Positions 1-7,971 are shown, numbered from the stretch's first letter. The stretch is DNA of 40,472 bases from Mucilaginibacter sp. OK283 (GCF_900110415.1 NZ_FODR01000023.1:1-40472), one strand, 5' to 3'. Translations and numbers: made by a program. The notes: generated by a model from the letters alone, not told the origin.

Positions 1-89
1 TTGATGGTATAATAAGAGCCGTATGAAGTGAGAGCTTCACGTACGGTTCTGTGAGAGGCTTGGGCTGAAATGCCCTTGCCTACTCGACC
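1..89 (+). mobile_element. 3' end of a group II intron (domains V and VI)
   Basis: Positions 16-49 form a 34-nt hairpin starting GAGCCGTATG and ending CGTACGGTTC, which is the catalytic domain V signature of bacterial group II introns. Positions 57-80 form a second symmetrical hairpin (GGC-tt-GGGC, loop tgaaat, GCCC-tt-GCC) that fits domain VI, and the CTACTCGAC stretch at 80-88 is a usual 3' boundary for these introns. The ribozyme core and any reverse transcriptase/maturase gene would lie to the left, outside the window, so it cannot be told whether the element is full length or a remnant. The exact 3' splice point is placed only to within a few bases. The identification rests on motif recognition and base pairing that can be read directly. 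Confidence 0.85.
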
Positions 90-672
90 CTCCAGGCCTG
101 TGTGCCCGCATGCAAATCACGATGTTGTTGTAAAGTCCTCGGCTCACAATTACCCCACAGCCCGCGTTAGTAATGGCAGTGGATACCGGCCAAGCGCCTA
201 AGGCCTGTGCAGTATGAACGTACAGCACGGCCCGCAGGGAACGCCATTTTTAAAAGGCAAAAGTTAAAACTGCGCAGCACTCTTGAACACCTAAAAAAAC
301 AATTAAACAGTGAAAAATTCAAAAGTCAAAAAAATATCGGGTCGCAAAGTTTTGGCGTTAGTACCGAGTTGTAATTACCCAATGTTACGATTTTTAAACC
401 CCAGCTGCAGACTACGCGCTTAGTTTTGTGAAGTCGGGTATAGCATTTAATACGGACAAAACTTATTAAATTTATTACTATAGCATAATCATTCGAAGTC
501 TTCAAAACAGGGTAGGGAGCGCCAACAAGTGCCAGATGTCTTTAGTCGTCCTCATGCCTTTGTTTTGCTATAGCCTTCACTATTGTGCGCTGCGTGTTCT
601 TGTTAAGTAATTACCATCAAAAACATTAATTTAGCCTACTAACTAACGCCCTTAGCTATCAACTTTAAAATT
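90..672. other. Gene-free spacer downstream of the intron
   Basis: No convincing coding frame is seen on either strand; the one short open frame here (37-228, minus) overlaps the intron tail and resembles nothing. The only structure noticed is an imperfect hairpin at 202-232 (GGCC-t-GTGC-a-GTA, 6-nt loop, TAC-a-GCAC-GGCC). It lacks a T-run, so it is not a clear terminator. The right half is AT-rich and precedes the DUF2199 gene without a recognisable TAnnTTTG promoter box. Confidence 0.5.
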
Positions 673-1185
673 ATGGATACTTCGTTCACCTGTATGTGCT
701 GTGGTAAAAGTTATGAAGGGGTTCCGCTGTGTTTCGGTACCGATTTCCCATACCATTATTTCGCTATACCGGAAGATGAAATAGCTGCTCGGGTAGAAAT
801 TACAGAAAGCTTATGCGTAATTGACGAAACTTATTTTTTTCATAGGGGAAGGATAACTATACCGATTATTGACCATGATGAGAATTTGATATTCAATGTA
901 TGGACAACAATTAGCAGGGAAAATTTCGAAATACGGAATACTATCTGGAATGATGCCGAAAGAATAAACCACCCGCCTTATTTCGGCTGGCTGCAAACCA
1001 ACATACCTGCCTACGGCAATACTATCAATATTAAAACTATGGTTCACGAAAATGAAGTTGGTTTAATCCCTGATGTAGAGGTGGATCCGGAACATCCGAT
1101 TGGACAAAATCAGCTAAACGGGATAACTTATCAAACTGCTCTCGAAAAGGTACAGCTTATTCTCAGCTCGCTTCATGCCGGGTAG
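673..1185 (+). CDS. DUF2199 domain-containing protein
   Basis: This 170-residue cytosolic protein matches the DUF2199 pattern: a CxxC pair near the N-terminus (C7, C10, followed by GK), a central FFxRGxIxIPI block (residues 55-65), then a short acidic stretch and a VW motif (W77) and an SxxNF block (81-85). No signal peptide or membrane segment is present. The biochemical role of DUF2199 proteins is not established; the CxxC could bind a metal, but only one such pair is visible. The start at 673 is the first ATG of the frame and is followed immediately by the conserved region. It stands alone, with the convergent reductase gene downstream. Length is in the normal range for the family. Confidence 0.8.
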   Translation: MDTSFTCMCCGKSYEGVPLCFGTDFPYHYFAIPEDEIAARVEITESLCVIDETYFFHRGRITIPIIDHDENLIFNVWTTISRENFEIRNTIWNDAERINHPPYFGWLQTNIPAYGNTINIKTMVHENEVGLIPDVEVDPEHPIGQNQLNGITYQTALEKVQLILSSLHAG

Positions 1186-1308
1186 TTGATGCCGTTACTT
1201 TGTAAGCATCTTTTGTTAAGCCGCAAGTATCAGGTACACGGATTTTTTAGACCGGGAAGTCCACAAATCTTAGCATCCGGGAAATATGGATGCTGCTTCA
1301 AATTTCCC

Positions 1309-1863
1309 TCACCACCCCTTCACATAATGCAACCCCACGCATCCCGATTTAAAAACCTTGGCATCCACCAGTTTCCAGTTTAGTTTTTCCGGCAGGGGGA
1401 AATCTTCCATCAGCTTTTTCCTTTCGCCAATAATTACCGGGTGAATTACAATATGCATTTCGTCGACCAGGCCGAGCGCCATGAGTTGCGAACGCAGGCT
1501 TACGCCGGCGATGGAGATTTTTTTGCCGGGCTGCTGTTTCAGGTCCAGGATTTCGGCTTCCAGGTTGTCGCGCACAATGCGTGTATTGCCTTCCACGCTT
1601 TGGAGGGTGCGCGAAAAAACAATTTTATCAACGTCGACAACGGTTTGCGCAAACGCATTGCCCGCTGCCGTGCCCGACTGGGTTTTGGCCACCTCGGTCC
1701 AATACGGAACTATCAAATCGTACATTTTACGTCCGTATACCACCAGGTCTACGTCGTGCGCCAGGTCGGCAAAATATTGGTGAATTTCTTCATCGCCATT
1801 AAATTTGGTGTGGTCGTAACAGCCATCTATGCTGATATTCATGCCAAAAGTTACAGTTCTCAT
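1309..1863 (-). CDS. Dihydrofolate reductase family protein (RibD C-terminal fold)
   Basis: A 184-residue protein of the RibD_C / bifunctional deaminase-reductase C-terminal family, which has the dihydrofolate reductase fold and uses NAD(P)H. Visible family marks are the N-terminal SIDG (11-14), the YGRKMYD block (43-49), the nucleotide-binding strand-loop ISIAGVSL (116-123), and the LVDEMHIVIHPVIIG strand (132-146). Stand-alone members of this family in Bacteroidota are usually annotated as dihydrofolate reductase-like, but true folate reduction is not shown and the physiological substrate is unknown. The start codon is ATG at 1863. The gene is convergent with the DUF2199 gene and is followed upstream by about 1 kb of repeat DNA. 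No deaminase domain is fused to it. Confidence 0.88.
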   Translation of the reverse strand: MRTVTFGMNISIDGCYDHTKFNGDEEIHQYFADLAHDVDLVVYGRKMYDLIVPYWTEVAKTQSGTAAGNAFAQTVVDVDKIVFSRTLQSVEGNTRIVRDNLEAEILDLKQQPGKKISIAGVSLRSQLMALGLVDEMHIVIHPVIIGERKKLMEDFPLPEKLNWKLVDAKVFKSGCVGLHYVKGW

Positions 1864-1974
1864 GGGGGTGGTTTTAAGGTTAATTCTTATTGACCGGTTT
1901 TGCTAAATAAATATCAAAAATAAAATACGGCATTTATAGCGGTGAGGGTAGTTCGCGACAAAAAAAGGGGCGTT

Positions 1975-2045
1975 TAAGTCGGAAGTCTGAAGTCTTTAGT
2001 CGGAAGTCAGATTTTTCAGGACTCAGGACTTTAGACTCAAGGCTC
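1975..2045. repeat. Short-word palindromic spacer repeat (AGTC/GACT words)
   Basis: The left half repeats words such as AGTCGGAAGTC and GAAGTCTTTAGTC; after a short run of T the right half carries the complementary words GGACTCAGGACTTTAGACTC. The whole can fold back on itself as a long imperfect hairpin. It sits upstream of the reductase gene and has no coding potential. It shares its design, though not its sequence, with spacers near 17018, 21760 and 32296. Confidence 0.6.
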
Positions 2046-2298
2046 CCCCCGTGCATAGTTGATAAGTGGTTTCGTTGAAAGATAAAATTTATACAAAACA
2101 TAAAAAATTTTCCCGACGCTTGGGGGCTGAGCCCCGCTGGCAGCATCCTACTATTATAAACCAATTGAAAAACAATACCATAAGCCGGGCAGGCGGGCGC
2201 TTTTAGCGTTTGCAGCAGCCGGGCTAAACCAACATTCGTGATTTTTTTAAGGGGCAGTTTTTACTGGCTGGGCGGGAGCGTGGCGTATGGTGGGGAAG

Positions 2299-2595
2299 AC
2301 TCACCCGGCGAGGCTGCGCCCGCCACCCTCTCTCTTCACCTGCGGTGGAAAGAGGGGCTTGAACGAGGGATATACTGTTGAGGGGAATTAAATGGGGCAA
2401 GATGGGCTTGAAACGCGGGATATGCTGTTGACGGGGGATTAAACTCGGAAAGAGAAGTCCGAGTGCTGACCAACCCGATATGCTAAATTGATTCAGCACT
2501 TCAAGCCCCTCTTTCCGGCGAAGCCGAAGAGAGGGTGGCCAGCGCAGCGTAGCCGGGTGAGTGTTGGCCAGCGTTCAACAGGTTTTTAATAATGC
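2299..2595. repeat. Interspersed inverted repeat, copy 1
   Basis: A left arm (2299-2364, from ACTCACCCGGCGAGG to GGGGCTTGAAC) is matched by a right arm in inverted orientation (2499-2562, from CTTCAAGCCCC to GCCGGGTGAGT), separated by about 134 bp of purine-rich DNA. Each arm is itself a hairpin, because CCCTCT and AGAGGG pair around a GC-rich centre. A tail GTTGGCCAGCGTTCAACAGG (from 2563) is shared with copy 2. No open frame spans the unit. It looks like an interspersed, non-autonomous repeat of the REP/MITE kind. Confidence 0.75.
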
Positions 2596-2633
2596 CTTGG
2601 GCTATGGATGGCGTGTAGGGTATGGAGGTGAAG

Positions 2634-2878
2634 ACTCACCCGGCGAGGCTACGCCCGCCACCCTCTCTTCACCTGCGGTGGAAAGAGGGGCTTGAACGGG
2701 GGATATACTGTTGAAGGGGATTAGATGGGGCAAGAGGGCTTGAAACGCCGGCTAAACCCGATATGCTAAATGCATTCAGCACTTCAAGCCCCTCTTTCCG
2801 GCGAAGCCGAAGAGAGGGTGGCCAGCGCAGCGTAGCCGGGTGAGTGTTGGCCAGCGTTCAACAGGTTTTTAATAATGC
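2634..2878. repeat. Interspersed inverted repeat, copy 2
   Basis: The second unit has the same two arms (2634-2697 and 2782-2845) and the same tail (2846-2878) as the unit at 2299-2595, but its centre is about 50 bp shorter. The right halves of the two units are nearly identical at an offset of 283 bp, so the pair probably arose by local duplication followed by an internal deletion. It ends about 50 bp before the start codon of the GH76 gene and may therefore influence that gene's promoter. Confidence 0.75.
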
Positions 2879-2928
2879 AACAAACAGGGGCGGGCTTTAT
2901 ATAAACCAATTAAACAAAATCAATTTCT

Positions 2929-4167
2929 ATGAAAATTATGAAAAACAATGTTAAACAAACCGGCGGCGCGTTGGGCGTGCTGCGTGCTTTTAAATTGATG
3001 GGCCGGGCCGGGCGCGGCTTGTTGCTGGCGGCGATGGGCTGTATGGCGGTGGCATCGGGCTGTAAAAAGGAGGGGCAGTTGGCGGCTGGGTCGCCGGCTT
3101 CGGTAGCGGTGGCCGGCCGAAAGCTGGTAACCAATGCAACCCTGCCTACCCGTGCCGAGGCGCTGGTGGCTATGCAGGTGTACAATAATACGTTTTACAA
3201 CCAGTATGGCACCTACGGCCCCAGCTATAAGGCCTACTACTGGAAAGACCAGAACCACACCGGCCGTATGGACTTTTGGACGCAGGCCGAGGCTATTGAA
3301 ACCCTCATTGATGCCTACAATATAAACCCCAATGTAGATTTGAAGAACAAAATTAGCTACCTGTATAACGGCATGCGCGATGGTTACGGCCTTACCTGGG
3401 AAAGCAACATTTATAATGATGATATTATTTGGGGCAGCCTCATGTGCGTGCGCGCCTATGCCATTACCAACGATGGCGGCATGCTGGACATGGCCAAAAA
3501 CAACTTCGCCATTGTGTGGAACCGTGCCTATGATACCGCCCTGGGCGGCGGCCTGTGGTGGACTACCGCCAAGCAAACCAAAAACGCCTGCGTAAACGCG
3601 CCGGCCATTATTTGCGCTATGAAGCTGTACGCTGCCACCGGCGATGCCAGTTACCAAACCAAAGCCAAGCTGCTGATGGATTGGATGGTGGCCACCCTGT
3701 ATACCAGCAGCGGCGAGGTTAAGGGCGCTATAAACGCGGCCGGCACCATTACCGAAGGCAGCCGCTCATACACACAAGGCACTTTCATAGGCGCCTGCGA
3801 TGCCCTGCGCCTGCAATACCCTGCCGTAAACTACGCCGCCATGGCCAATAACGTAATGAACTACAGTAAAAACAACATGTGCCAAACTCCCGGCGGAATT
3901 TTGCTTGATGAGTACGACACGGCCGATACCCAGGGCTTTAAGGGCATATTTGCCCGCTGGGCCTGTATTTATGTGCATTCGGCCGGGTTACAAAGCACTT
4001 ATGGCAACTGGCTGGATGCCAACGCCACGCAGGCATGGTCGATACGCAACAGCAGCGGACAAATGTGGGGCAAATGGGCCACCCGCACCCCCGACGGCAC
4101 CATCCTGAACGCCTTTGAAACCACACCCGGCGTAGCCATGGTGAATGGCATTTACTGGTACCGCTAA
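2929..4167 (+). CDS. Glycoside hydrolase family 76 lipoprotein (alpha-1,6-mannanase-like)
   Basis: A 412-residue GH76 protein. The family cleaves alpha-1,6-mannan backbones such as those of fungal cell walls, on an (alpha/alpha)6 barrel. The paired catalytic aspartates are visible at D164-D165 within NDDIIWG, and further aromatic-rich family blocks follow (GGLWW, NAPAIICAMKLY, QGTFIGACDALR, KGIFARW). The N-terminus is an export signal with a lipobox ending at C45 (VASGC followed by KK), so a lipid-anchored surface or periplasmic enzyme is expected. The signal is long because the frame starts at ATG 2929; ATG 2938 (M4) is an equally possible start. No SusC/SusD pair, regulator or other mannan gene flanks it: repeats lie on both sides. 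Local GC is higher than in neighbours. Confidence 0.9.
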   Translation: MKIMKNNVKQTGGALGVLRAFKLMGRAGRGLLLAAMGCMAVASGCKKEGQLAAGSPASVAVAGRKLVTNATLPTRAEALVAMQVYNNTFYNQYGTYGPSYKAYYWKDQNHTGRMDFWTQAEAIETLIDAYNINPNVDLKNKISYLYNGMRDGYGLTWESNIYNDDIIWGSLMCVRAYAITNDGGMLDMAKNNFAIVWNRAYDTALGGGLWWTTAKQTKNACVNAPAIICAMKLYAATGDASYQTKAKLLMDWMVATLYTSSGEVKGAINAAGTITEGSRSYTQGTFIGACDALRLQYPAVNYAAMANNVMNYSKNNMCQTPGGILLDEYDTADTQGFKGIFARWACIYVHSAGLQSTYGNWLDANATQAWSIRNSSGQMWGKWATRTPDGTILNAFETTPGVAMVNGIYWYR

Positions 4168-4249
4168 ATTAATTTAGCATGTCCCTGTTTGTTTTATAGT
4201 TTTTTGTTTGATGATGCTTTTTGATGCTCCCGGAAGTTTAAATAATTGT

Positions 4250-4360
4250 GAATTAGAATTTTTAGCTGCAGGTAAATGTCTGAACCGGAATTTATCGAAT
4301 TAAGGAATTAGCAGAATTTTTAGCTGCAAATTATTTGTCTGAATCAGAATTTGAGAATTA
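4250..4360 (+). repeat. Short direct repeats at the head of the 406-bp array
   Basis: Three degenerate units begin GAATTAG at 4250, 4305 and 4355, each followed by AATTTTTAGCTGCA and, in the first two, by a TGTCTGAA block. The period is 50-55 bp. The third unit is also the start of the large tandem repeat, so the big array appears to have grown out of, or next to, this smaller one. Confidence 0.65.
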
Positions 4361-5589
4361 GCAGAATTTTAGCTGCAAATTTCATTACAGAAAAAACACC
4401 ATGTTATCCCAAAAGTGTCAGCAGAGGGAGCTTCGGGCGAAAACGGCCAAAACGATGATGGGCTGTGCGGTGGCAGGGCATAGGATGTTTTTGCACGCGT
4501 GAGGGCCGACCGTGCCGGGGCAAAATAAATCCAGCCCAGGTTTTGGCCGTTTTGCAGGGCAAAGGCCCGTGCGGCAAAGAAGCATTTCTGCTGACTTGAT
4601 TTTTGGTTACTTTGTATCAAGACAAAGTAACAGCCCTCCCGCGGCGAATGAGCGGGCCGATGTAGTAGTTTCTACAAAGTAATTTCGTAAATCAGAATTT
4701 TTCACACGTAAATGATTTTTCAAAGGTGTTCAAGAGGGCTGCGCCGTTTTCAGAATTAAAGAATTAGCAGAATTTTAGTTGCAAATTTCATTACAGAAAA
4801 ACACCTCGTCGTCCCAAAAGTGTCAGCAGAGGGAGCTTCGGGCGAAAACGTCCAAAACGATGATGGGTGGTGCAGTGGCAGGGCATAGGATGTTTTTGCA
4901 CGTGTGAGGGCCGACCGCGCCGGGGGGCAAAATAAATCCAGCCCAGGTTTTGTCCGTTTTGCAGGGCAAAGGCCCGTGCGGCAAAGAAGCATTCCTGCTG
5001 ACTTGAATTTTGGTTACTTTGTTTCAAGACAAAGTAACAGCCCTCCCGTGGCGAATGAGCGGGCCGATGCTGTAGCTTCTACAAAGTAATTTCGTAAATC
5101 AGAATTTTTCACATGTAAATGATTTTTCAAAGGTGTTCAAGAGGGCTGCGCCGTTTTCAGAATTTGAGAATTGGCAGAATTTTAGCTGCAAATTTCATTA
5201 CAGAAAAAACACCTCGTCGTCCCAAAAGTGTCAGCAGAGGGAGCTTCGGGTGAAAACGGCCAAAACGATGGTGGGTTGTGCGGTGGCAGGGCATAGGATG
5301 TTTTTGCACGTGTGAGGGCCGACCGCGCCGGGGCAAAATAAATCCAGCCCAGGTTTTGGCCGTTTTGCAGGGCAAAGGCCCGTGCGGCAAAGAAGCATTT
5401 CTGCTGACGGCCATTTTGGTTACTTTTGGGGCTTCAAAAGTAACAAGCCCCCCGCGGCGAATGAGCGGGCCGATGTTGTAGTTTCTACAAAATAATTTCG
5501 TAAATCAGAATTTTTCACATGTAAATGATTTTTCAAAGGTGTTCAAGAGGGCTGCGCCGTTTTCAGAATTTGAGAATTAGCAGAATTTT
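4345..5589 (+). repeat. Three-copy tandem repeat, unit about 406 bp
   Basis: Full units begin at 4345, 4751 and 5158, and a fourth breaks off after about 25 bp at 5564-5589, giving periods of 406, 407 and 406 bp. Copies are nearly identical. Each holds a perfect hairpin: GTTACTTTG/CAAAGTAAC in the first two, and GTTACTTTTG/CAAAAGTAAC in the third, where both arms changed together. Minus-strand open frames of 78-85 codons exist in each copy, but they begin in different frames and have a composition unlike neighbouring proteins, so I treat the unit as noncoding. The array fills the space between the GH76 gene and argH. Confidence 0.85.
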
Positions 5590-5746
5590 ACGGTGCCCAA
5601 CGAGTGCTTTACGTGGGGTGGCAGGTATGTAATAAGGGTGTAACAAGGTGCTAACAGAACCTGGCAGGGTGTTCACGGGTACAAACATCCACAGGCCACC
5701 CACCTCCGGCAAAACAGGACCAATTTACCTCGCCCCGAAATTATTC

Positions 5747-5827
5747 GAACACCTAATTATCTGATATATAATATTTTAAGTGTTCGGCCCCGAACACCTG
5801 TTTATTCCTGTAAAAAACCGAACACCT
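5747..5827. promoter_or_regulatory. GAACACCT repeats with a near-perfect palindrome upstream of argH
   Basis: The octamer GAACACCT occurs at 5747-5754, 5792-5799 and 5820-5827. The central copy is half of an 18-bp palindrome, GTGTTCGG-CC-CCGAACAC, at 5780-5797. The reverse complement AGGTGTTC also occurs inside each unit of the tandem array to the left. The layout resembles a binding site with accessory half-sites in front of argH, but no cognate regulator is known and the sites may simply be repeat debris. Confidence 0.35.
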
Positions 5828-5921
5828 TGCGGTAGTATCAAACCCCAGGTTGTAACCGATGCTTCAAAAATCTTGATACCTGATACTTGCGACTTGATAC
5901 TAAAATCTTGCTACTAAACTT

Positions 5922-5929
5922 TACATTTG
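5922..5929 (+). promoter_or_regulatory. Bacteroidota -7 promoter box of argH
   Basis: TACATTTG matches the TAnnTTTG box used by the primary sigma factor of Bacteroidota. It ends only 4 bases before the argH ATG at 5934, so the transcript would begin at or within a few bases of the start codon, suggesting a leaderless or nearly leaderless message. No convincing -33 TTG at the usual spacing is seen; the closest candidates are at 5894 and 5908. Confidence 0.5.
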
Positions 5930-5933
5930 CACC

Positions 5934-7268
5934 ATGAGTAAGTTATGGCAAAAAACTACTAATGTAAATCAGCTGGTAGAGGATTTCACCGTAGGCAAGG
6001 ATAGGGAATTTGACCAGGAAATGGCTGCGTTTGATGTGCTTGGCTCGCTGGCCCATACCCGTATGCTCCAAAGCATCGGCCTGATGGATAGTGCTGACCT
6101 TGAGCTTGTTCAGCGCGAGTTAAAGGCCATTTATGCCGATATTGAGGCCGGTAATTTCACCATTGAAGATGGGGTGGAGGATGTACACTCGCAGGTAGAA
6201 ATGCTGCTAACCCAACGCATTGGCGATGCCGGCAAAAAGATCCATTCCGGCCGCTCCCGTAACGACCAGGTGTTGGTCGATCTCAAATTATTCTTCCGTC
6301 ACCAGCTGCAACAGGTAGTTGAGGAAACAGAAACCCTTTTCCGCCAGTTGATTACACTAAGTGAGCAGCATAAAGATGTGCTGCTGCCTGGCTATACCCA
6401 CCTGCAGGTGGCCATGCCATCCTCGTTCGGCCTGTGGTTTGGTGCCTATGCCGAAAGCCTTGCCGATGACCTGGAACTTGTATTGGCTGCTTATAAAATC
6501 ACCAATAAAAACCCCTTGGGTTCGGCAGCCGGTTATGGCTCGTCGTTCCCGCTTAACCGTACGCTAACTACCCAATTATTAGGGTTTGATAGCCTGAATT
6601 ACAACGTAGTATACGCCCAGATGGGCCGCGGTAAAACCGAGCGGATCATTGCCCAGGCCTTATCAAGTATAGCCGCCACCCTTGCCAAAATGGCTATGGA
6701 CCAGGCGCTTTACCTGAGCCAGAACTTTGCCTTTGTAAGCTACCCCGATACACTAACTACCGGCAGCAGCATTATGCCACACAAAAAAAATCCGGATGTT
6801 TGGGAAATTATGCGTGGCAAATGCAACCGCCTGCAAGCCCTGCCAACCGATGTAGCCATGATGACCACCAACCTGCCATCCGGCTATCACCGCGAGCTGC
6901 AACTGCTTAAAGAACTCCTTTTCCCCGCCTTTGCTGACCTAAAGAAATGCCTGCATATGGCCACCTTCATGCTCCAAAATATAACGGTAAATGCTGATAT
7001 ACTGAAGGATCCCAAGTATGCCTACCTGTTTAGCGTTGAGGAAGTTAACCGTATGGTATTAAGTGGAACACCGTTCCGTGATGCTTACAAACAGGTGGGC
7101 TTAGCTATTGAGCAAGGCGATTTTAACCCCGACAAAACTGTAAACCACACCCACGAAGGCAGTATAGGCAACCTGGGTAACCAGCATATTACCGCCGCCT
7201 TTGATAAGCTGCTTACTAACTTTGATTTTGGGAAAGTTGAAACGGCAATAAAGGAGCTGGTGGCCTAA
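5934..7268 (+). CDS. argH: Argininosuccinate lyase
   Basis: This 444-residue enzyme splits argininosuccinate into arginine and fumarate, the last step of arginine biosynthesis, in the cytosol as a homotetramer. The fumarase/aspartase superfamily signature GSSIMPHKKNP is at residues 277-287 and carries the catalytic serine loop. The conserved GYTHLQ block places the general-base-region histidine at H156, and the SGRSRND substrate-binding block lies near residue 107. Length is normal for Bacteroidota members. Usually argH follows other arg genes; here the 1.3 kb upstream is a repeat array, so it has its own promoter. A HAD gene starts 4 nt after the stop and is probably cotranscribed. Confidence 0.97.
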   Translation: MSKLWQKTTNVNQLVEDFTVGKDREFDQEMAAFDVLGSLAHTRMLQSIGLMDSADLELVQRELKAIYADIEAGNFTIEDGVEDVHSQVEMLLTQRIGDAGKKIHSGRSRNDQVLVDLKLFFRHQLQQVVEETETLFRQLITLSEQHKDVLLPGYTHLQVAMPSSFGLWFGAYAESLADDLELVLAAYKITNKNPLGSAAGYGSSFPLNRTLTTQLLGFDSLNYNVVYAQMGRGKTERIIAQALSSIAATLAKMAMDQALYLSQNFAFVSYPDTLTTGSSIMPHKKNPDVWEIMRGKCNRLQALPTDVAMMTTNLPSGYHRELQLLKELLFPAFADLKKCLHMATFMLQNITVNADILKDPKYAYLFSVEEVNRMVLSGTPFRDAYKQVGLAIEQGDFNPDKTVNHTHEGSIGNLGNQHITAAFDKLLTNFDFGKVETAIKELVA

Positions 7269-7272
7269 CAAA

Positions 7273-7737
7273 ATGGTAATCCTGCTGGATATAGATGGAG
7301 TATTGGTGACCGAACCGTCCTGGAAAAAGGTAGAAATTGGTGCCGATGGGTTCATGCTGTTTAACAAACAATCGGCAGAAAATCTGGTTGATATTTTGTC
7401 GCTAACAGGTGCCGACGTGGTTTTAGCCAGTACACATAGGATTAGCTTTACTATTGAACGTTGGCTGGAAATCTTCAAAATCAGGGGGATAGCTATTAAT
7501 AAATTATCTAAACTTAACGATAGGCAATCCCTGTCGGATATGCAGGATCGTGGTAGCGAAATTCAGGAGTGGATACATAAGAACGGTGAGGCGAACTACG
7601 TCATTATAGATGATGACTTGTCAATAAATAACTTGCCAAATGCTATAAAGCAAAGGTGGGTTACCATCAAACCCTATCTTGGAATTGATATTGAGGCCAA
7701 ACAAAAGGCTTTGGATATCCTTTTAAATAATCGGTGA
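7273..7737 (+). CDS. HAD-family hydrolase of the RNA-repair-associated (HAD_SAK) type
   Basis: A 154-residue single-domain HAD protein without a cap insertion. Motif I is DIDGV with the nucleophile and acid at D6 and D8, motif II is around S53-T54 (ASTHR), motif III may be R93, and motif IV is the acidic IIDDD run at 111-115. The pattern resembles the HAD domain found in Swiss-army-knife RNA repair proteins, where it acts as a polynucleotide phosphatase, but stand-alone copies in Bacteroidota have no established substrate. The start codon lies 4 nt downstream of argH, pointing to cotranscription rather than to a shared pathway. No nucleic-acid ligase or kinase gene is adjacent. Confidence 0.8.
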   Translation: MVILLDIDGVLVTEPSWKKVEIGADGFMLFNKQSAENLVDILSLTGADVVLASTHRISFTIERWLEIFKIRGIAINKLSKLNDRQSLSDMQDRGSEIQEWIHKNGEANYVIIDDDLSINNLPNAIKQRWVTIKPYLGIDIEAKQKALDILLNNR

Positions 7738-7768
7738 AATCACCCTATAAATCAGTGTAATCCTAAAA

Positions 7769-7971
7769 ATGAACGGACAAAACAGAAGCGATATCTTCCC
7801 CGGCCTGGAGGTGGATATTATCCTAAAAAAGACCAGCGCACGGGCGCCCTTACGCGCGGCATTGTGAAAAGGCTGTTAACCAGTGCATCATACCATTCCC
7901 GCGGCATTAAGGTACAGCTAGATGATGGCCAGGTTGGCCGCGTAGCCTGGATTGTTGAGGAGGAAGATTAA
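7769..7971 (+). pseudogene. ywbE-type gene (DUF2196) with a -1 frame break at an A-AAA-AAG heptamer
   Basis: Translation from ATG 7769 gives 21 residues of YwbE-like sequence ending in ILKK, then leaves the family and stops at 7865-7867 after 32 residues. Shifting back one base at 7831 restores the family (DQRTG, TRGIVKRLL, SRGIKVQLDDGQVGRVAWIV) up to a stop at 7969-7971, for 67 residues in all, the normal length. The shift falls exactly on A-AAA-AAG (7825-7831), the classic slippery heptamer for -1 ribosomal frameshifting. Three explanations are open: a real inactivating deletion in a run of A, a sequencing or assembly error in that run, or programmed frameshifting. Strong conservation beyond the break argues against an old pseudogene. 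Function of the family is not established. Confidence 0.8.

Noticed and set aside
37..228. 63-codon minus-strand frame at the left edge
   Set aside because: It overlaps intron domains V and VI and resembles no protein.
340..660. GGCGTTAG near 353 and CTAACTAACGCCC near 641 as possible integron attC core sites
   Set aside because: They are about 290 bp apart with no attC-like folding between them, no integrase is present, and the core heptamers do not fit RYYYAAC and GTTRRRY properly.
1186..1383. 65-codon plus-strand frame directly after the DUF2199 gene
   Set aside because: It runs antisense into the end of the reductase gene and has no domain or sensible composition.
1441..1893. Plus-strand frame of 150 codons antisense to the reductase gene
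   Set aside because: It is a shadow of the RibD_C-type gene, which has clear family motifs on the opposite strand.
2929..4167. Polysaccharide utilisation locus around the GH76 gene
   Set aside because: There is no SusC/SusD pair, regulator or second glycanase; both sides are repeat DNA.
4369..5414. Minus-strand open frames of 78-85 codons within each 406-bp repeat unit
   Set aside because: They start at different places and partly in different frames from copy to copy, are rich in R, P and H unlike neighbouring proteins, and the unit's covarying hairpin speaks for a noncoding element.
4345..5589. CRISPR array
   Set aside because: Units are about 406 bp and nearly identical throughout, with no short repeat-spacer alternation and no cas genes.
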